Of a stretch of 64,000 bases of DNA, positions 62,437 through 64,000 are shown one piece after another. Both the position numbers and the translations under genes were made by a program. This DNA is from Candidatus Rifleibacteriota bacterium. GTDB taxonomy: Bacteria; Muiribacteriota; Ozemobacteria; Ozemobacterales; Ozemobacteraceae. The stretch's first letter is position 1. Each line of letters opens with the position of its first letter. Under the pieces are notes generated by a model. The model saw nothing but the letters and a program-made list of their open reading frames with translations, ran no database searches and was not told the DNA's origin. The stretch is from the NCBI GenBank assembly GCA_015233565.1, contig JADFXM010000015.1:1-64000 (forward strand). The letters are read 5' to 3'.

Positions 62437-63387
62437 ATGCCTGGGAAAGAAGAAAATTTAACAGAAGGTTTAAAAATCCTCATTTTAGGGAAAAATAAAA
62501 CAAATAATGATGGAAACTTTGTATTGGAAGCCTTCTCTTCTATATCAACCTCTCAAGTTGGTTTGATTTCTCACCTGAATTTTGTACAAAACAACTTTTT
62601 CGAAACCCTCAGATATGATAACCCGGACCTCGTGATCATTGACATTGAAATAGAATTAAGCAGCGATCTTCAAATTATTGATAGAATCAAATCGCTGGTT
62701 CCACAGGTAATAATCATAATTGCTATTTCTCCAGGAAGCAAAAAATTATTGTTGGAAGCCTTGAAGTTGAAAGTGAATAATTTTATTTCCAAACCAATTC
62801 GAAATAATGAGGTAGTTCCCTTGCTGAAGAAGTATTCCGCAACCTTGGATGCCCAGAGAAACGGAATTGAAGTAATGGAAATAGTTAGTCATCAGCAATT
62901 TAGAATCAGACTCGAGAACATGATAAGCATAGTTCCACAGATTACGGATTTTCTTGTCAGGGCAACCCACGAGGTTTTGAGAGTGGAAGAGAGAATCGGA
63001 ATCAGATTAGGGCTCACTGAATTGGTGGCTAACGCGATAGAACATGGCAACCTTGAGGTCTCCTATCAAGAAAAAACTGCTGCACTTGAGGATTCCGAAG
63101 AGCGTTTTGAAAAATTGTTTCTTGAAAGGCAGAAACATCCGGTATTTGGAAAGAGGAAAGTCGAAATTAATTTTTTCCAGACCGAAAATTTTTGCGAATG
63201 GCTTATTATTGATGAGGGACGGGGTTTTGACTGGGCTAATCTTCCTGATCCTCTGGCTCCGGAGAATATGTTGATAACACATGGACGGGGAATCTTTCTC
63301 GCACGTTTTCAATTTGATGAATTAGATTACCTTGGATTCGGAAATATGGTTAGAATAAGAAAACGTATCGGGCCAAAAAGATTCTAA
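62437..63387 (+). CDS. Pseudo-receiver fused to an RsbW-like serine kinase
   Basis: The protein has 316 residues. Residues 10-130 look like a receiver domain: the phospho-Asp (L-V-I-I-D-I-E) and Lys (I-S-K-P-I) are there. The acidic pair at the start is replaced (L-I-L-G-K-N-K), so Mg2+ binding is doubtful. Residues 150-316 are an RsbW-type GHKL ATPase with E-L-V-A-N-A-I-E-H-G-N, D-E-G-R-G-F-D and H-G-R-G-I-F-L-A-R. RsbW kinases phosphorylate anti-sigma antagonists, the likely targets of SpoIIE phosphatases; two such phosphatases are in this window. AAGGAA upstream supports the start. Confidence 0.85.
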   Translation: MPGKEENLTEGLKILILGKNKTNNDGNFVLEAFSSISTSQVGLISHLNFVQNNFFETLRYDNPDLVIIDIEIELSSDLQIIDRIKSLVPQVIIIIAISPGSKKLLLEALKLKVNNFISKPIRNNEVVPLLKKYSATLDAQRNGIEVMEIVSHQQFRIRLENMISIVPQITDFLVRATHEVLRVEERIGIRLGLTELVANAIEHGNLEVSYQEKTAALEDSEERFEKLFLERQKHPVFGKRKVEINFFQTENFCEWLIIDEGRGFDWANLPDPLAPENMLITHGRGIFLARFQFDELDYLGFGNMVRIRKRIGPKRF

Positions 63388-63837
63388 GTAATTTTTTTTT
63401 AATGATACTTACAAATACTTAAGATGCAACATTTCAAATATCAGGACCAGCATCAAATCAAACTCGATTTTTGTCAATCTGGCAGTTCTTCGCAACGATA
63501 CGTACCATTGATTTTTTATTGCTTGCACTTTCCGTCAATGTAAATTCCAGGCCCATCTCATTTTGCAACGCTCCGCATGGTTCTATTTCCCAACTGATCC
63601 TAATTTGAAACTCGCATCAAATCATGCTCAAATTATTCATTTTGGGGTGGTTTCAGCAACTAGCTCTTTTATTCTTAATTTTCAGCAGTTTGCTGACTAA
63701 TTCTGTTGATTTCTTAGCAGAATTTTTGAAGAATTCAGTCTAAATGCTTATTGCAACCAGGTACCGAATTTGCTAGATTAAAGTTAAGGGCGTTTCATGA
63801 CGAAGCGTATTATGGAGTAATTGAAGGGAGACCGTTT
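63388..63837. other. Intergenic stretch before the last gene
   Basis: I see no gene here. It carries a sigma70-like promoter candidate near 63751-63779 for the secreted-protein gene that starts at 63838. Confidence 0.5.
63751..63779 (+). promoter_or_regulatory. Possible sigma70-type promoter
   Basis: TTGCAA and TAGATT are separated by exactly 17 bases, each matching four of six consensus positions. The element is about 59 bp upstream of the ATG at 63838. Confidence 0.35.
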
Positions 63838-64000
63838 ATGTCCAAAGTGAAGTTTCTTAGTTTAGTATGTTGCATCTTTTTGTTGTCTGGTCCGATTTTT
63901 GCTGATTTCGCCACCCACCCTCATGGACAAGGCCGCCCATTTCAATGGAACCAATCTACTCAGATAAATCATTCATTCCCCGGAAATCATGTTTTCTCAG
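63838..64000 (+). CDS. Secreted protein, N-terminal part (cut by window end)
   Basis: The ATG at 63838 is preceded by AGGGAG seven bases upstream. The 54 codons in the window have no stop: a signal peptide (L-S-L-V-C-C-I-F-L-L-S-G-P-I-F-A) is followed by a His-, Phe- and Asn-rich mature start (F-A-T-H-P-H-G-Q-G-R). I cannot name the family from this fragment. The continuation lies outside the window. Confidence 0.7.
   Translation, partial: MSKVKFLSLVCCIFLLSGPIFADFATHPHGQGRPFQWNQSTQINHSFPGNHVFS

Noticed and set aside
1-64000. tRNA or rRNA genes, CRISPR arrays, complete insertion sequences or prophage genes
   Set aside because: Checked by eye in the intergenic gaps on both strands; no cloverleaf, spaced repeat array, transposase or phage protein was found.

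Overview
The window is AT-rich (by eye about 38-40 % G+C) and dense with bacterial genes, most preceded by GGAG/AAGGAG ribosome binding sites. TonB/ExbBD, a predicted outer-membrane barrel, many signal peptides and periplasmic nucleotidases indicate a diderm (Gram-negative) bacterium. Large membrane-bound SpoIIE-type phosphatases, an RsbW-like kinase, prepilin-type genes and a Batman (MoxR/Bat) operon would fit an environmental, possibly candidate-phylum lineage such as Riflebacteria. That placement is an inference from style; the window has no rRNA or phylogenetic marker that I can assign with confidence.

Layout. 1-7.2 kb: a 141-bp repeat, a YgjV/GNAT-like membrane protein, then a minus-strand run of a radical SAM-hotdog fusion, a TPR protein, two tandem UshA-like 5'-nucleotidases and rlmE. 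7.3-16.1 kb: a plus-strand Batman operon (BatD-like, MoxR, DUF58, a TPR/PpiC-like protein, a DUF4381-like protein, BatA, BatB, BatC-like), closed by an inverted copy of the same 141-bp repeat. 16.5-21 kb: a glycosyltransferase, then a minus-strand exbB-exbD-tonB set with a plugless barrel-like protein. 21.1-30.5 kb: three prepilin-like genes (one with a GEHG repeat tail), then two overlapping, very large SpoIIE phosphatases. 30.6-38.2 kb (minus): the Kup potassium transporter, then four secreted proteins in a row (two HExxH zincin-like, one DUF4105-like, one calcineurin-like with an altered first motif).

38.4-42 kb: small enzymes (NrdG-like radical SAM, cupin, VOC, MOSC) and an unknown secreted protein. 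42.2-46.7 kb: a beta-helix protein, an extended acyl carrier protein, a FabG-like reductase and a B12-type radical SAM enzyme. This looks like a small, unrecognised biosynthetic cluster. 46.7-51.1 kb: two histidine kinases and a HEAT-repeat protein. 51.3-55.4 kb (minus): an FAH-family hydrolase and an icd-acn pair. 55.7-64 kb: a TerB-like acidic protein, an HD-GYP response regulator, a HAMP protein with a pilin-like partner, a secreted DJ-1 protein, a solitary Eco57I-type adenine methyltransferase, a pseudo-receiver/RsbW-like kinase, and the start of a secreted protein cut by the window end.

Themes. Partner-switching and two-component signalling recur (two SpoIIE phosphatases, an RsbW-like kinase, two histidine kinases, an HD-GYP regulator), alongside surface functions (pilins, TonB, secreted hydrolases). 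I saw no tRNA or rRNA gene, CRISPR array, intact insertion sequence or prophage.
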